A DNA stretch of 38,333 nucleotides, from contig JAFGPC010000048.1 of assembly GCA_016926155.1 (NCBI GenBank), positions 1 to 38,333 of the forward strand, written 5' to 3'. Position numbers and translations under genes: made by a program. Numbering within the stretch: position 1 is the first letter of the stretch; the number at the start of each line of letters is the position of its first letter. Below are positions 16,071 through 24,227 of the stretch, piece after piece. This DNA is from Sedimentisphaerales bacterium. GTDB lineage: Bacteria > Planctomycetota > Phycisphaerae > Sedimentisphaerales > Anaerohalosphaeraceae. The notes beneath the pieces were generated by a model. The model was not told the DNA's origin and ran no database searches. It worked only from the letters and a program-made list of their open reading frames with translations.

Positions 16071-17432
16071 ATGACCAGAATCAGCCTTATTTTTCTTGTT
16101 TCATTTGCCATTATCACAGGTGATGTCCGGTTAGCATTTACACAGACAACCGCTGTCAGTGCGAATGATTTTCTCAACAGTATCGGCGTAAATTCCGCTA
16201 TTTGCAGGCGAGGAGAAAGCCTGGAAAAGACTATCGACGCTGTCAGATACCTTGGGATTCGCTGGATTCGCTCGGGATATGAAGGCGGCGCCCCCGTGAC
16301 GGACTTGATTGAACTGTACAAGCAAACCGGCGTTCGATTCAGTTACGGTCTTATGAGTGGCGGCACGGATATTTCGAGACTGCTTAATGACGCGAGACAA
16401 TTGGCTCAGGCCGGCGCGCTGCTGGCCATTGAAGGGAACAATGAGGCGAATAACTGGGGCGTCACCTACCAAGGCCAAAGAGGAGGTGGGCAGCTGTCAT
16501 GGCTGCCGGTGGCAAAACTGCAAAGGGATTTGTACAGGGCCGTTAAGAACGATCCCGTCTTGAAAGACTATCCCGTCTGGAACCTCAGCGAGGGCGGAGC
16601 CGAGACGGACAATGTCGGATTACAGTATCTGACCATCCCGAAGGACGCCGGAATCTTAATACCGGACGGTACAAGATATGCTGACTATGCAAACTGCCAT
16701 AATTATATGACACACCCCAGTTGGCCCGGCCTGCATGACAATCAGACTTGGATTGCGGCTGATCCCACGCAGGCCTGTAGGGTAGACGGGCTGTATGGCA
16801 ATTATGGTTCGACCTGGCGGTATCATTATCCAGGATATTCCCAGTCCGACCTTTTGACACTGCCAAGGGTTACCACGGAGACAGGTGTCAAGATCGAAGG
16901 GCCCATCACCGAACAGATCCAGGCATTGCTTTATTTGAGCGTGTATCTGGATCAGTTCAAGCGGAGCTGGAAACATACTGTCATCTACCTGCTCAGAGAC
17001 CGTACCGATGAGGGAGGTAATCAGACCTTTGGTTTCTACAAACCCGACTATACCCCCCGGCAAGCTGCGACTTATGTACACAATCTGACAGCGATCCTGG
17101 CTGATGACCGCTCTATTCCAAAACCGGGGAATCTCAATTACTCGATACCGAATCAGCCGGCAACCGTTCATGATCTGCTCCTCCAGAAGAGCGATGGTAG
17201 GTTCGAACTTGTGGTATGGAATGAACGATTCACCGGTGGCTCGGACAACGTCACCGTAAATCTGGGCGCTGCTTTTGCATCGGTGGTCTTATATGACCCG
17301 ACGACCGGTGTATCTCCGATTCAACGCTTAAGCAACATTGCTTCCGTCGCATTGACCCTAAGTAATCATCCCGTGATTATCGAAGTCAGTTCAGCCCCGA
17401 TCAAAATGAATGAAACTCACGGTGGTTTTTAG
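16071..17432 (+). CDS. Secreted clan GH-A-like glycoside hydrolase
   Basis: A 453-residue secreted protein (signal peptide MTRISLIFLVSFAIITGDVRLAFTQ). The region after it has TIM-barrel features: GIRWIRSGYEGG, VRFSYGLMSGG, then IEGNNEANNW with Glu125 after Asn as expected for the clan GH-A acid/base, and VTTETGV with Glu270 as the candidate nucleophile. The last ~90 residues (HDLLLQKSDGRFELVVWNE, VTVNLG, VVLYDPTTG) look like a small beta-sandwich. I cannot name the family or substrate. The start at 16071 is preferred for signal-peptide shape and a GGGAA site; an in-frame ATG at 16044 would add nine residues. Confidence 0.75.
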   Translation: MTRISLIFLVSFAIITGDVRLAFTQTTAVSANDFLNSIGVNSAICRRGESLEKTIDAVRYLGIRWIRSGYEGGAPVTDLIELYKQTGVRFSYGLMSGGTDISRLLNDARQLAQAGALLAIEGNNEANNWGVTYQGQRGGGQLSWLPVAKLQRDLYRAVKNDPVLKDYPVWNLSEGGAETDNVGLQYLTIPKDAGILIPDGTRYADYANCHNYMTHPSWPGLHDNQTWIAADPTQACRVDGLYGNYGSTWRYHYPGYSQSDLLTLPRVTTETGVKIEGPITEQIQALLYLSVYLDQFKRSWKHTVIYLLRDRTDEGGNQTFGFYKPDYTPRQAATYVHNLTAILADDRSIPKPGNLNYSIPNQPATVHDLLLQKSDGRFELVVWNERFTGGSDNVTVNLGAAFASVVLYDPTTGVSPIQRLSNIASVALTLSNHPVIIEVSSAPIKMNETHGGF

Positions 17433-17656
17433 TGTTCGGCAGATAGTGTTCTATTGAACCTGTAGAACCGTAAGAATTCTCGGAGGCAAGGTAAATCGGA
17501 TCCTCGTTCTTGGTCCGGCCACGAGAATCGATTGGATCAGGATCTATTTTTACCCATTTCCAGAGTCAGCTTTTCTCCTTTTCAGACAGATTGAATTCTG
17601 CCTGCATCAAGCCCCGATAGCATGTCATCTAACGCCAAGGACAAACTTCCTGTCGG

Positions 17657-17686
17657 TTGTTTTGTCAGTGCAGCCTGTGTTATAAT
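17657..17686 (+). promoter_or_regulatory. Predicted extended -10 promoter for the PQQ-propeller gene
   Basis: A perfect TATAAT (17681-17686) preceded by TGT, with a weak -35 TTGTTT (17657-17662) at 18 bp. It lies 23 bp before the ATG at 17710. The rest of the gap from 17433 holds nothing else I can support. Confidence 0.55.
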
Positions 17687-17709
17687 AAGAACAAAGAAAG
17701 GAATAAATT

Positions 17710-19443
17710 ATGACAAGAGATGCGTTTTCAGGATTTATCTTACTGTTGATATCAATCGGATCTGCGTTCGGCTGGTCTGGGGCAAATCCGAATATGGTCT
17801 CCGATGTGAAAAACCTGCCAGACAATCTGGAAAGTGTTCAAATCCTCTGGGAAATACGGCTCGGTACACACCAATACAGCAGTCCTACATTCGATGAGGG
17901 ATGTATCTATATCGGGATTAACGATCTGGCTCTGGCTCATCCTTCCGTCAAGCGGACCAAGGGAGGGCTTTTGATGTGCCTGGATCAGGCAACGGGCAGA
18001 ATGATCTGGCAGCTACCGATCCCGCGTTTCATCGAGGGTAACAATCCGCCGATGCATTTCGGGCAATGGATGTGTGGTCTATGCTCTTCGCCGGTGATTG
18101 ACGGCAAGAAGATTTACGTGGTGGGAAATCGAGGGGAAGTTCTATGTGTCGATAAAAAGGGACAGACTGATGGTAATGATGGTCCGTTTATCAACGAGAA
18201 AGAGTATATTGGCGCAGGGATGGACTATACACTGACCGAAGCCGACGGTGATATTGTCTGGATTTACAATATGATCGGCAAGCTGGATGTTGTGCCGCAT
18301 GATGTGGCAGGCAGCACGGTGCTTGTCGAGGGCGATTTTATATACGTCACCACCGGTAATGGTATGGACCATACCCACGACAAGATGGCCAATCCGGAAG
18401 CACCAAGTTTGATTGTCCTGGACAAGCGAACCGGCAGGCTGGTCGCTGTTGATGCCGAAAACATCGCCCAGCGTCAATTTCATGGGCAGTGGTCCTCTCC
18501 TGCCCTGGCTGATGTTGACGATCGCAAGTTGATCCTGTTCGGGGCCGGCGACGGCATTCTTTACGCATTCGAGCCAATGACAGAAGTTTCATCAGAAGTA
18601 CAAAAGCTCACCAAAGTCTGGTCCTGTGACTGCAATCCAGATTATCTGCGCTATGACACACAGGGAAACAATCTTAGATACTCAGGATTCCGCAATAAGT
18701 ACCCCAAAGGACCCAGCCCGATCATCGCCACGCCGGTGACCCACGAAGGACAAATCTATCTGGCCGTCGGGCAAAGCCCGATCTGCGGGCCTGGTGAAGG
18801 CGCCCTGAACTGTATCGATGCCGCCACGGGCAAGGTTCTCTGGGTATATAAGGACATAGGTCGTTCTCTGGCAACAGTATCTGTCGCAGACGGGCTTGTT
18901 TATGCGGCCGATCTCAGTGGATATGTGCATTGTGTCGATGCCAAAACCGGTTCAGGATTGTGGAAACACGAAATGGACGCCGGGGCCTGGGCCGCTTCCA
19001 CACTGGTCGCCGATGGCAAGGTCTATGTGGCCGATGAGAAAAATATCCTGTGGATTCTCAAGGCTGGCCGGCAAAAGCAGCTTCTCTCGCGTAACCGCAT
19101 GGATTCGAATCCGATTACCTGTGTCGCTTTGGACAATATTCTGTATGTACCCACGCAGCGTCGCCTGACAGCTTATAAAATGGCAGCAACTGATCTTAGC
19201 CCGGATGATACATCAGAAAGAGTTTACGAAGTGATCGGAACGGTTCGCTATCAGCAGCTCGAAGGCGGCTTTTTCGGGATTGTGACCGAGGATGGCCGAC
19301 GATTCAATCCGGTAAACCTGCCGGAGCAATATCGGATCAACGGTTTCAAAGCCCGTTTTCGTCTGCAGGATGCCAAGGATCAAATCTCTATCCACATGTG
19401 GGGAAAACTGGTCGAAGTTCTGACTGTAGAGCCAATCGAATAA
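17710..19443 (+). CDS. Secreted PQQ-type beta-propeller protein with C-terminal small domain
   Basis: A 577-residue protein with a signal peptide (MTRDAFSGFILLLISIGSAFG). At least five PQQ-like blade repeats can be seen, such as GLLMCLDQATGRMIWQL, GEVLCVDKKG, LIVLDKRTGRLVAVD, ALNCIDAATGKVLWVYKDIG and VHCVDAKTGSGLWKHE. This makes an eight-bladed quinoprotein-like propeller probable, but no PQQ or calcium ligand set is clear, so enzymatic activity is uncertain. The last ~70 residues (VIGTVRYQQLEGGFFGIVTEDGRR to WGKLVEVLTVEP) form a separate beta-rich, OB-like unit that I remember from unrelated secreted proteins. AAGGA lies 7 bp before the ATG. Confidence 0.87.
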   Translation: MTRDAFSGFILLLISIGSAFGWSGANPNMVSDVKNLPDNLESVQILWEIRLGTHQYSSPTFDEGCIYIGINDLALAHPSVKRTKGGLLMCLDQATGRMIWQLPIPRFIEGNNPPMHFGQWMCGLCSSPVIDGKKIYVVGNRGEVLCVDKKGQTDGNDGPFINEKEYIGAGMDYTLTEADGDIVWIYNMIGKLDVVPHDVAGSTVLVEGDFIYVTTGNGMDHTHDKMANPEAPSLIVLDKRTGRLVAVDAENIAQRQFHGQWSSPALADVDDRKLILFGAGDGILYAFEPMTEVSSEVQKLTKVWSCDCNPDYLRYDTQGNNLRYSGFRNKYPKGPSPIIATPVTHEGQIYLAVGQSPICGPGEGALNCIDAATGKVLWVYKDIGRSLATVSVADGLVYAADLSGYVHCVDAKTGSGLWKHEMDAGAWAASTLVADGKVYVADEKNILWILKAGRQKQLLSRNRMDSNPITCVALDNILYVPTQRRLTAYKMAATDLSPDDTSERVYEVIGTVRYQQLEGGFFGIVTEDGRRFNPVNLPEQYRINGFKARFRLQDAKDQISIHMWGKLVEVLTVEPIE

Positions 19444-19600
19444 GTTAAACGGAAGCATTGACCTCATCATTTTCTTATATTTTTGAATTTACATTACATT
19501 CCATCTTCGACATGGAACGAGTTCGCACTTTGTTTGTCAAAAGAATATAAGGAAAACGATCTGTTAGCACCTTTTTAGAAAGGCATAGGAATCCAGATAA

Positions 19601-20026
19601 ATGCAAATCAAGCAAATCTTATTTAGAATTGCAGGGATTGCAGCAGTAATTGTATTCTTTCTATTGTTTCTTTTATTTTTAAATTCAATCTGTTTTGTTC
19701 CACAACCTGAACCTCTCTTAAGGACACAGGCAAAATTGAAAATTCTGCATCAGGCAGTGAATCTGTTCAAGCTGGATACCGGACGATATCCAACAGCAGA
19801 AGAAAGCCTAACTGCCCTTGTTCTCGAGCCGGCTGATGTGCAAAACTGGCAATCGGGAGGATATCTCGTGGAAATGGAGGTCCCGATGGACGGATGGGGG
19901 AATCCATTTATCTACTTATGCAATCCGAATTCCAGAACGCCTTTTATCATCATCAGTTACGGAGCGGACGGCAAAGAAGGAGGCCATGGATACAATACGG
20001 ATTTATACAGCACGGACCCTTTCTAA
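19601..20026 (+). CDS. GspG-like (type II secretion pseudopilin domain) membrane protein
   Basis: A 141-residue protein. A single membrane helix (about 10-32) is followed by a C-terminal domain with the GspG pattern: LKILHQAVNLFKLDTGRYPTAEESLTALV, DGWGNPFIYL, SYGADGKEGG and DLYST. These loops bind calcium in true major pseudopilins. The prepilin-peptidase site (Gly-Phe-x-x-x-Glu) is absent; the N-terminus is MQIKQILFRIAGIAAVIVFF, so it may be a membrane-anchored relative instead of a processed pseudopilin. No other secretion gene is nearby. Confidence 0.8.
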   Translation: MQIKQILFRIAGIAAVIVFFLLFLLFLNSICFVPQPEPLLRTQAKLKILHQAVNLFKLDTGRYPTAEESLTALVLEPADVQNWQSGGYLVEMEVPMDGWGNPFIYLCNPNSRTPFIIISYGADGKEGGHGYNTDLYSTDPF

Positions 20027-20068
20027 GGAATTCCCTACTCATTTTAAGCTGTTTGCCCCGGAATCTTC

Positions 20069-20098
20069 TTGAACTTCATCTTTCTGCCAAAGTATAAC
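20069..20098 (+). promoter_or_regulatory. Predicted promoter for small lipoprotein gene
   Basis: TTGAAC (20069-20074), an 18-bp spacer and TATAAC (20093-20098), matching 4/6 and 5/6 positions. It lies 49 bp before the ATG at 20147. Confidence 0.4.
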
Positions 20099-20146
20099 AA
20101 AAGAGGATGAATGTTGACAATTTACTAGAAAGAGAGGTTTTTTTAT

Positions 20147-20476
20147 ATGATTAAAGCTAATATCCCATTAACAATACTGGCTATTTTCTTTCTTTTTCTA
20201 GCCGGCTGCTCGGGAGGATCTTCTTATTACTACAACCCGGACAAGACACTACAAGAGACCCGTACTGACTGGGAAACCTGCAACGAAGATCTCCTGCGAA
20301 TCACCTTCAATGGACATGTCGTCGAAAAAGAATTTATCCTGGAACATTTTGAAGACCAAGCCCATCAATGCATGATCGACAAAGGTTATCGCCTTATCGA
20401 AAAAGACAAAATAGAAGGCCTGCAGTATGAGTCCGGCAAGAAGGGATATATCGAATACGGCATAGCAGGCCGATAA
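20147..20476 (+). CDS. Small lipoprotein, unknown function
   Basis: A 109-residue protein with a lipoprotein signal (IPLTILAIFFLFLAGC, lipidated Cys21) followed by a short Gly/Ser/Tyr linker. The mature part is polar, with Cys residues in TDWETCNEDL and HQCMIDKGYRLIEKDKIEGL that could form a disulfide. The pattern resembles small periplasmic or outer-membrane lipoproteins of unknown role. It lies upstream of the porin gene but is separated from it by the putative Pho box, so co-regulation is not implied. Confidence 0.72.
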   Translation: MIKANIPLTILAIFFLFLAGCSGGSSYYYNPDKTLQETRTDWETCNEDLLRITFNGHVVEKEFILEHFEDQAHQCMIDKGYRLIEKDKIEGLQYESGKKGYIEYGIAGR

Positions 20477-20600
20477 TCACAGGTACCTCATCAAAACCAT
20501 CGTAACAAATTAAGCTGCAGAAATACCACTTGGACATAAACGAATTGCTGACGTATTGTTGTAATTTTTACCTTACTATACAGTTTTTTTTCTTCATATG

Positions 20601-20654
20601 CTAATCCAACTTTAACCTGTCTCTCACAAGTCCCTAATGCACCCCTTGTACTTT
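20601..20654 (+). promoter_or_regulatory. Predicted Pho box and -10 upstream of the porin
   Basis: Four direct repeats with an exact 11-bp period and cores CTAATC (20601), TTAACC (20612), CTCACA (20623) and CTAATG (20634). TACTTT (20649-20654) lies 9 nt after the last core, the same spacing as in the pstS and phoB boxes. Cores are more degenerate than at pstS (4 or 5 of 6 matches to CTAACA). Confidence 0.6.
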
Positions 20655-20729
20655 AAACTTCGAAGGCAATGTCCGGGAGCGGCCTGGGCACATTCTGGTC
20701 GAGCGAAACGAGTGTAAGGAGTTGCACGG

Positions 20730-22010
20730 ATGAAGAACAAAACAATGTGGATATTGTCGCTGATTGTCCTGTTTGCGGGCGCAGGGGCAGTCAGAGCCGA
20801 TGAGATCTCAGATCTCAAAAAGGAAGTGGAGAAGCAATATGATGTCCTGCTCAAAATGCAGACGCAGATTATAGAGCTGGAAGCCGCCCAGAAAAAGACC
20901 GCCGATGTGGTCGCCAAAGGCGCCGCAGTGCCTGACGGTTCACTGATGGAAAAGATCAAGTGGATCGAAAATTTGCGTATCAGCGGCGATTTCCGGTATC
21001 GGATTGAGAATCAGGATTTCTCAACACGGAGCGATGAACGGGATCGGCACCGCATCCGGGCCCGTGTCAAGCTGGAAGCCGACATTACCGATGAATGGAC
21101 CGTCGGTATTCGGATTGCCAGCGGCAGCAGTGATTCGCCTACGTCCACCAATCAGACCCTGGGCGGAGACGGCGGGGACGGCTTCAGCAGCAAGGATATC
21201 TGGCTGGACCTGGCCTATGCCGATTGGCATCCCACAGATGATTTCAACATCATCTTCGGTAAAATGTCCAATCCGTTCTACAACGCGGGAAAGCACCAGT
21301 TAGTCTGGGACAGCGATGTCACACCCGAAGGCGGCGCTGTCAATTATGCCTTTAAGCTGTCGGAATCACTCTCCGGAACCGTAACCGGTGCCGGATTCTG
21401 GGTGCAGGAAAACAGTTCCGCCAGAGATGCGGCCATGTGGGGCATCCAGGGTATGCTAAAGAACATGATGGCGGATGGAAGCTACCTTCTCGGTGGTGTC
21501 ACCTATTACGATTTTCTGCGTATCGAAGGCAATGCCTTTGCAAATCTTAGCCAAAACGGGAACACCTGGATGGGCGGACCACCAGCAACCAACTATGTGT
21601 ATGATTACGATCTGTTCGAAGCCTTCGGTGAATATGGGTGCAAGGCCGGTGATATGCCTGTGACAGCATACGGCACCTATATTGTAAATACAGCCAGTTC
21701 CGTTCATGAAGATACGGCATGGGCGCTGGGATGTAAGCTGAACAAAGCCAAAGATCCGGGAACATGGCAGTTCGGATACGAGTACAGGGATGTTGAGGCG
21801 GACGCTGTAATCGGCGGGCTCAGCGATTCGGACTTCGCCGGCGGCGGAACCGGAGCCAAGGGACACAAGTTCAATTTTACCTATCAGCTTGCCAAAAATA
21901 TCCAGGCTTCACTGAACTATTTCTGTGCCGAGCGACATGATAATGCCGTTTCCGGATACGACGGACAGTCGATGAATACATTTCTCGGTGATATTGTGAT
22001 CAAATTCTGA
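20730..22010 (+). CDS. Outer-membrane porin (Porin_5-like), candidate phosphate-limitation porin
   Basis: A 426-residue protein: signal peptide (MKNKTMWILSLIVLFAGAGAVRA), a short coiled coil (about 24-62, EISDLKKEVEKQYDVLLKMQTQIIELEAAQKKT), then a long beta-rich region with the family pattern LRISGDFRYRIENQDF, RDRHRIRARVKLEADI, WTVGIRIASG, IWLDLAYADWHP and IIFGKMSNPFY, ending in a terminal Phe as expected for an outer-membrane barrel. The N-terminal coiled coil may trimerise or anchor it. A predicted Pho box lies upstream and Na/Pi transporter genes lie downstream, so a role in phosphate or organophosphate entry is inferred; ion selectivity is not visible. Confidence 0.85.
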   Translation: MKNKTMWILSLIVLFAGAGAVRADEISDLKKEVEKQYDVLLKMQTQIIELEAAQKKTADVVAKGAAVPDGSLMEKIKWIENLRISGDFRYRIENQDFSTRSDERDRHRIRARVKLEADITDEWTVGIRIASGSSDSPTSTNQTLGGDGGDGFSSKDIWLDLAYADWHPTDDFNIIFGKMSNPFYNAGKHQLVWDSDVTPEGGAVNYAFKLSESLSGTVTGAGFWVQENSSARDAAMWGIQGMLKNMMADGSYLLGGVTYYDFLRIEGNAFANLSQNGNTWMGGPPATNYVYDYDLFEAFGEYGCKAGDMPVTAYGTYIVNTASSVHEDTAWALGCKLNKAKDPGTWQFGYEYRDVEADAVIGGLSDSDFAGGGTGAKGHKFNFTYQLAKNIQASLNYFCAERHDNAVSGYDGQSMNTFLGDIVIKF

Positions 22011-22062
22011 TTTGCCAATTTGTCCTCCTCCTCATCCTTGTTGGGTTGACCAACCTGATAAG

Positions 22063-22098
22063 AAAGGGCGACATCACACGGTGTCGCCCTTTGCTTTT
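22063..22098 (+). terminator. Rho-independent terminator of the porin gene
   Basis: AAAGGGCGACA (22063-22073) pairs perfectly with TGTCGCCCTTT (22082-22092) over an 8-nt loop, followed by GCTTTT. It ends the porin transcript 50 bp after its stop. Confidence 0.9.
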
Positions 22099-22127
22099 AT
22101 CCATTTGTAGACTTTTGCCCTGTGGAT

Positions 22128-22160
22128 TTAATACAACTTGAACACTACGCTAACCATCGC
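22128..22160 (+). promoter_or_regulatory. Possible degenerate Pho box, distal to first Na/Pi gene
   Basis: Three 11-bp-spaced cores TTAATA (22128), TGAACA (22139) and CTAACC (22150) resemble the CTAACA repeats. A TATCTT hexamer follows 17 nt after the last core, not 9. The match is weak. Confidence 0.3.
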
Positions 22161-22345
22161 CGATGAAATGTGTATCTTACTTAACCATATCCTGATCGTC
22201 AGAGCATCAGAGATGACCTGAACCGATACACTGGATTTTCTCACAGAAGCATGTGAATTTCCCATGGGAACAGTCGTGGAAAAGCGACCGGAATCGGTTT
22301 GCAAACAGAAGAGGCTTTCGATCCGGAAACCAGGGGGGCTTTTCT

Positions 22346-22389
22346 TTAATAAAATACTGGCCTCATTCTAATGATTTGCTAAGATAGGG
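22346..22389 (+). promoter_or_regulatory. Possible degenerate Pho box, proximal to first Na/Pi gene
   Basis: Four 11-bp-spaced hexamers TTAATA (22346), CTGGCC (22357), CTAATG (22368) and CTAAGA (22379) lie about 45-85 bp before the ATG at 22432. The second is poor and no good -10 follows at 9 nt. The 421-bp gap from 22011 otherwise holds only the porin terminator and the distal candidate box. Confidence 0.35.
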
Positions 22390-22431
22390 ATGTCGTTTTT
22401 TCCCTGAATCAGAATCAAGTAAGGAATCGGT

Positions 22432-24114
22432 ATGGACTGGGAGTTGACGTTTACGATCATTTTTCAGGTGCTGGGGGGATTGGGCATCTTTCTGCTGGGT
22501 ATGAAGCAGATGTCCGAGGGCATGCAGGAGGTGGCCGGAGATCGACTTCGTCGTTTGATCGGGTATGTCACAAACAATCGATTCTTGGCCTGTGGCGTGG
22601 GTACTACGGTCACCTCGATCATACAGTCCAGTTCTGTGACAACCGTAATGGTCGTAGGAATGATCAATGCCGGTCTTATGACACTGCGCCAGGGGATCGG
22701 CGTCATTTTCGGCGCCAATATCGGCACGACGATGACCGGTTGGCTGTTGACACTAAAAATTGCTGATTACGGTCTGCCGATGCTGGGGATCGCCGCGTTT
22801 TTCTATTTGTTCAGTAAAAACGACCGGATTCGCTTTACTGCTGGAGCAATTATGGGCCTGGGGATGGTGTTCTTTGGTCTGCAATTGATGAGTAAGGGCC
22901 TGCATCCGATTCGGGGAATGGAAGGATTCAAAGAGTGGTTTTCTCGATTCGAGCCAAATAGTTATTTCGGTGTCATGAAATGTGTGCTTGTCGGTGCGAT
23001 TCTCACCGGAATCGTCCAATCCTCGTCAGCAACACTGGGCATTACCATGTCGCTTGCGGTCACCGGAGTCATCACGTATCCAACCGCTGCAGCGCTGGTA
23101 TTAGGTGAGAATATCGGTACTACTGTAACTGCCCTGCTGGCCTCGATCGGGACCACGCGTGTCGCCCGTCGTGCCGCTTATGCTCACACTTTCTTCAATG
23201 TGCTGGGCGTCTTATGGATCACCAGTCTTTTCTTTTTATACATCAAATTTATCCCCTGGATCATGCATATTGATCCTGCCCAGACGATCTATACGGACGA
23301 AGGGACCAGCTATCCAAATGTTAAAATTGCCATTGCGGCGACACACAGCGGATTCAATATAATCAATACGCTTCTTTTTTTACCTTTCATCGCTTACATG
23401 ACCCGGTTCCTTGAGTGGCTCGTGCCCGATCCCAAAACGCCGGAAAAGCCGCATTTGAAATACCTGGATATCCGCATATTGGATACCCCGGCGATTGGAA
23501 TCCAGCAATCCCAGAAAGAGGTCCACCGTATGGGCGATTCCGTAGCGCAAATGCTGCGGGACCTGGAGCAGGTTCTGACTGCCGACAAACGAAAGAAGGA
23601 ACTGGAAAGCCGGATCTTCCAAACCGAGCACGATCTCGACCTCGTACAAAAGGACATTGTCGAGTTTCTCGGTGGGATTATGGAAGGCAATATCTCCCAC
23701 GACGTCGTCGACCGAGTACGGAGACAACTTCGTATTTCCGATGAATATGAGTCGATCAGCGATTATGTCATGAACATTTTAAAACTTCGACTGAAGCTAT
23801 ATGACAACGAGCGACAGATCTCCGAACAAGGCAAAACAGAACTGTTGGATCTCCACCGGCATGTAGCTGCCTATATCGATATGATCAACGGATCGGTTGT
23901 GCTGGGAACCGGGAGGATCCTTAAGGAGGCCCAGGTGCAGGGTACGGAGATCACCCATCTGATGAAAGAATATCGATCCAGTCATCTGAATCGCGTAGAA
24001 GCAGGTGAGGCGTCTCCGCTCAAGAGCCTGATCTTTACAGATATGCTGAATGCATATCGACGCATTAAAGACCATGGACTTAATATAGCCGAGGTCATGG
24101 CTGGCGAAAAATAA
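22432..24114 (+). CDS. Na/Pi cotransporter family protein with PhoU-like tail (1)
   Basis: A 560-residue inner-membrane protein. The membrane half (about 1-325) has the inverted-repeat hallmarks of the family: QSSSVTTVMVVG with GANIGTT in the first half and QSSSATLGITM with GENIGTT in the second. The C-terminal ~210 residues are helical and PhoU-like (SQKEVHRMGDSVAQMLRDLEQ, ISDEYESISDYVMNIL). Members move phosphate with sodium; some (E. coli YjbB) export it, so direction is not certain. It is the most divergent of three tandem paralogues. GGAATCGGT precedes ATG 22432. Confidence 0.9.
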   Translation: MDWELTFTIIFQVLGGLGIFLLGMKQMSEGMQEVAGDRLRRLIGYVTNNRFLACGVGTTVTSIIQSSSVTTVMVVGMINAGLMTLRQGIGVIFGANIGTTMTGWLLTLKIADYGLPMLGIAAFFYLFSKNDRIRFTAGAIMGLGMVFFGLQLMSKGLHPIRGMEGFKEWFSRFEPNSYFGVMKCVLVGAILTGIVQSSSATLGITMSLAVTGVITYPTAAALVLGENIGTTVTALLASIGTTRVARRAAYAHTFFNVLGVLWITSLFFLYIKFIPWIMHIDPAQTIYTDEGTSYPNVKIAIAATHSGFNIINTLLFLPFIAYMTRFLEWLVPDPKTPEKPHLKYLDIRILDTPAIGIQQSQKEVHRMGDSVAQMLRDLEQVLTADKRKKELESRIFQTEHDLDLVQKDIVEFLGGIMEGNISHDVVDRVRRQLRISDEYESISDYVMNILKLRLKLYDNERQISEQGKTELLDLHRHVAAYIDMINGSVVLGTGRILKEAQVQGTEITHLMKEYRSSHLNRVEAGEASPLKSLIFTDMLNAYRRIKDHGLNIAEVMAGEK

Positions 24115-24227
24115 GAGCATTCATCGCGTTATGGACTTCGCCGGTATAGGCAACTATGAGGATGTCTTGGTGTATGAGGGGATGTTTTTACCTCTCTAAA
24201 TGATCTGCAGACAAACAGGAAGCAGCA

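Noticed and set aside
17625-17660. CTAACG before the PQQ-propeller gene as a further Pho box
   Set aside because: Only one core is present; positions 11 bp up- and downstream do not match.
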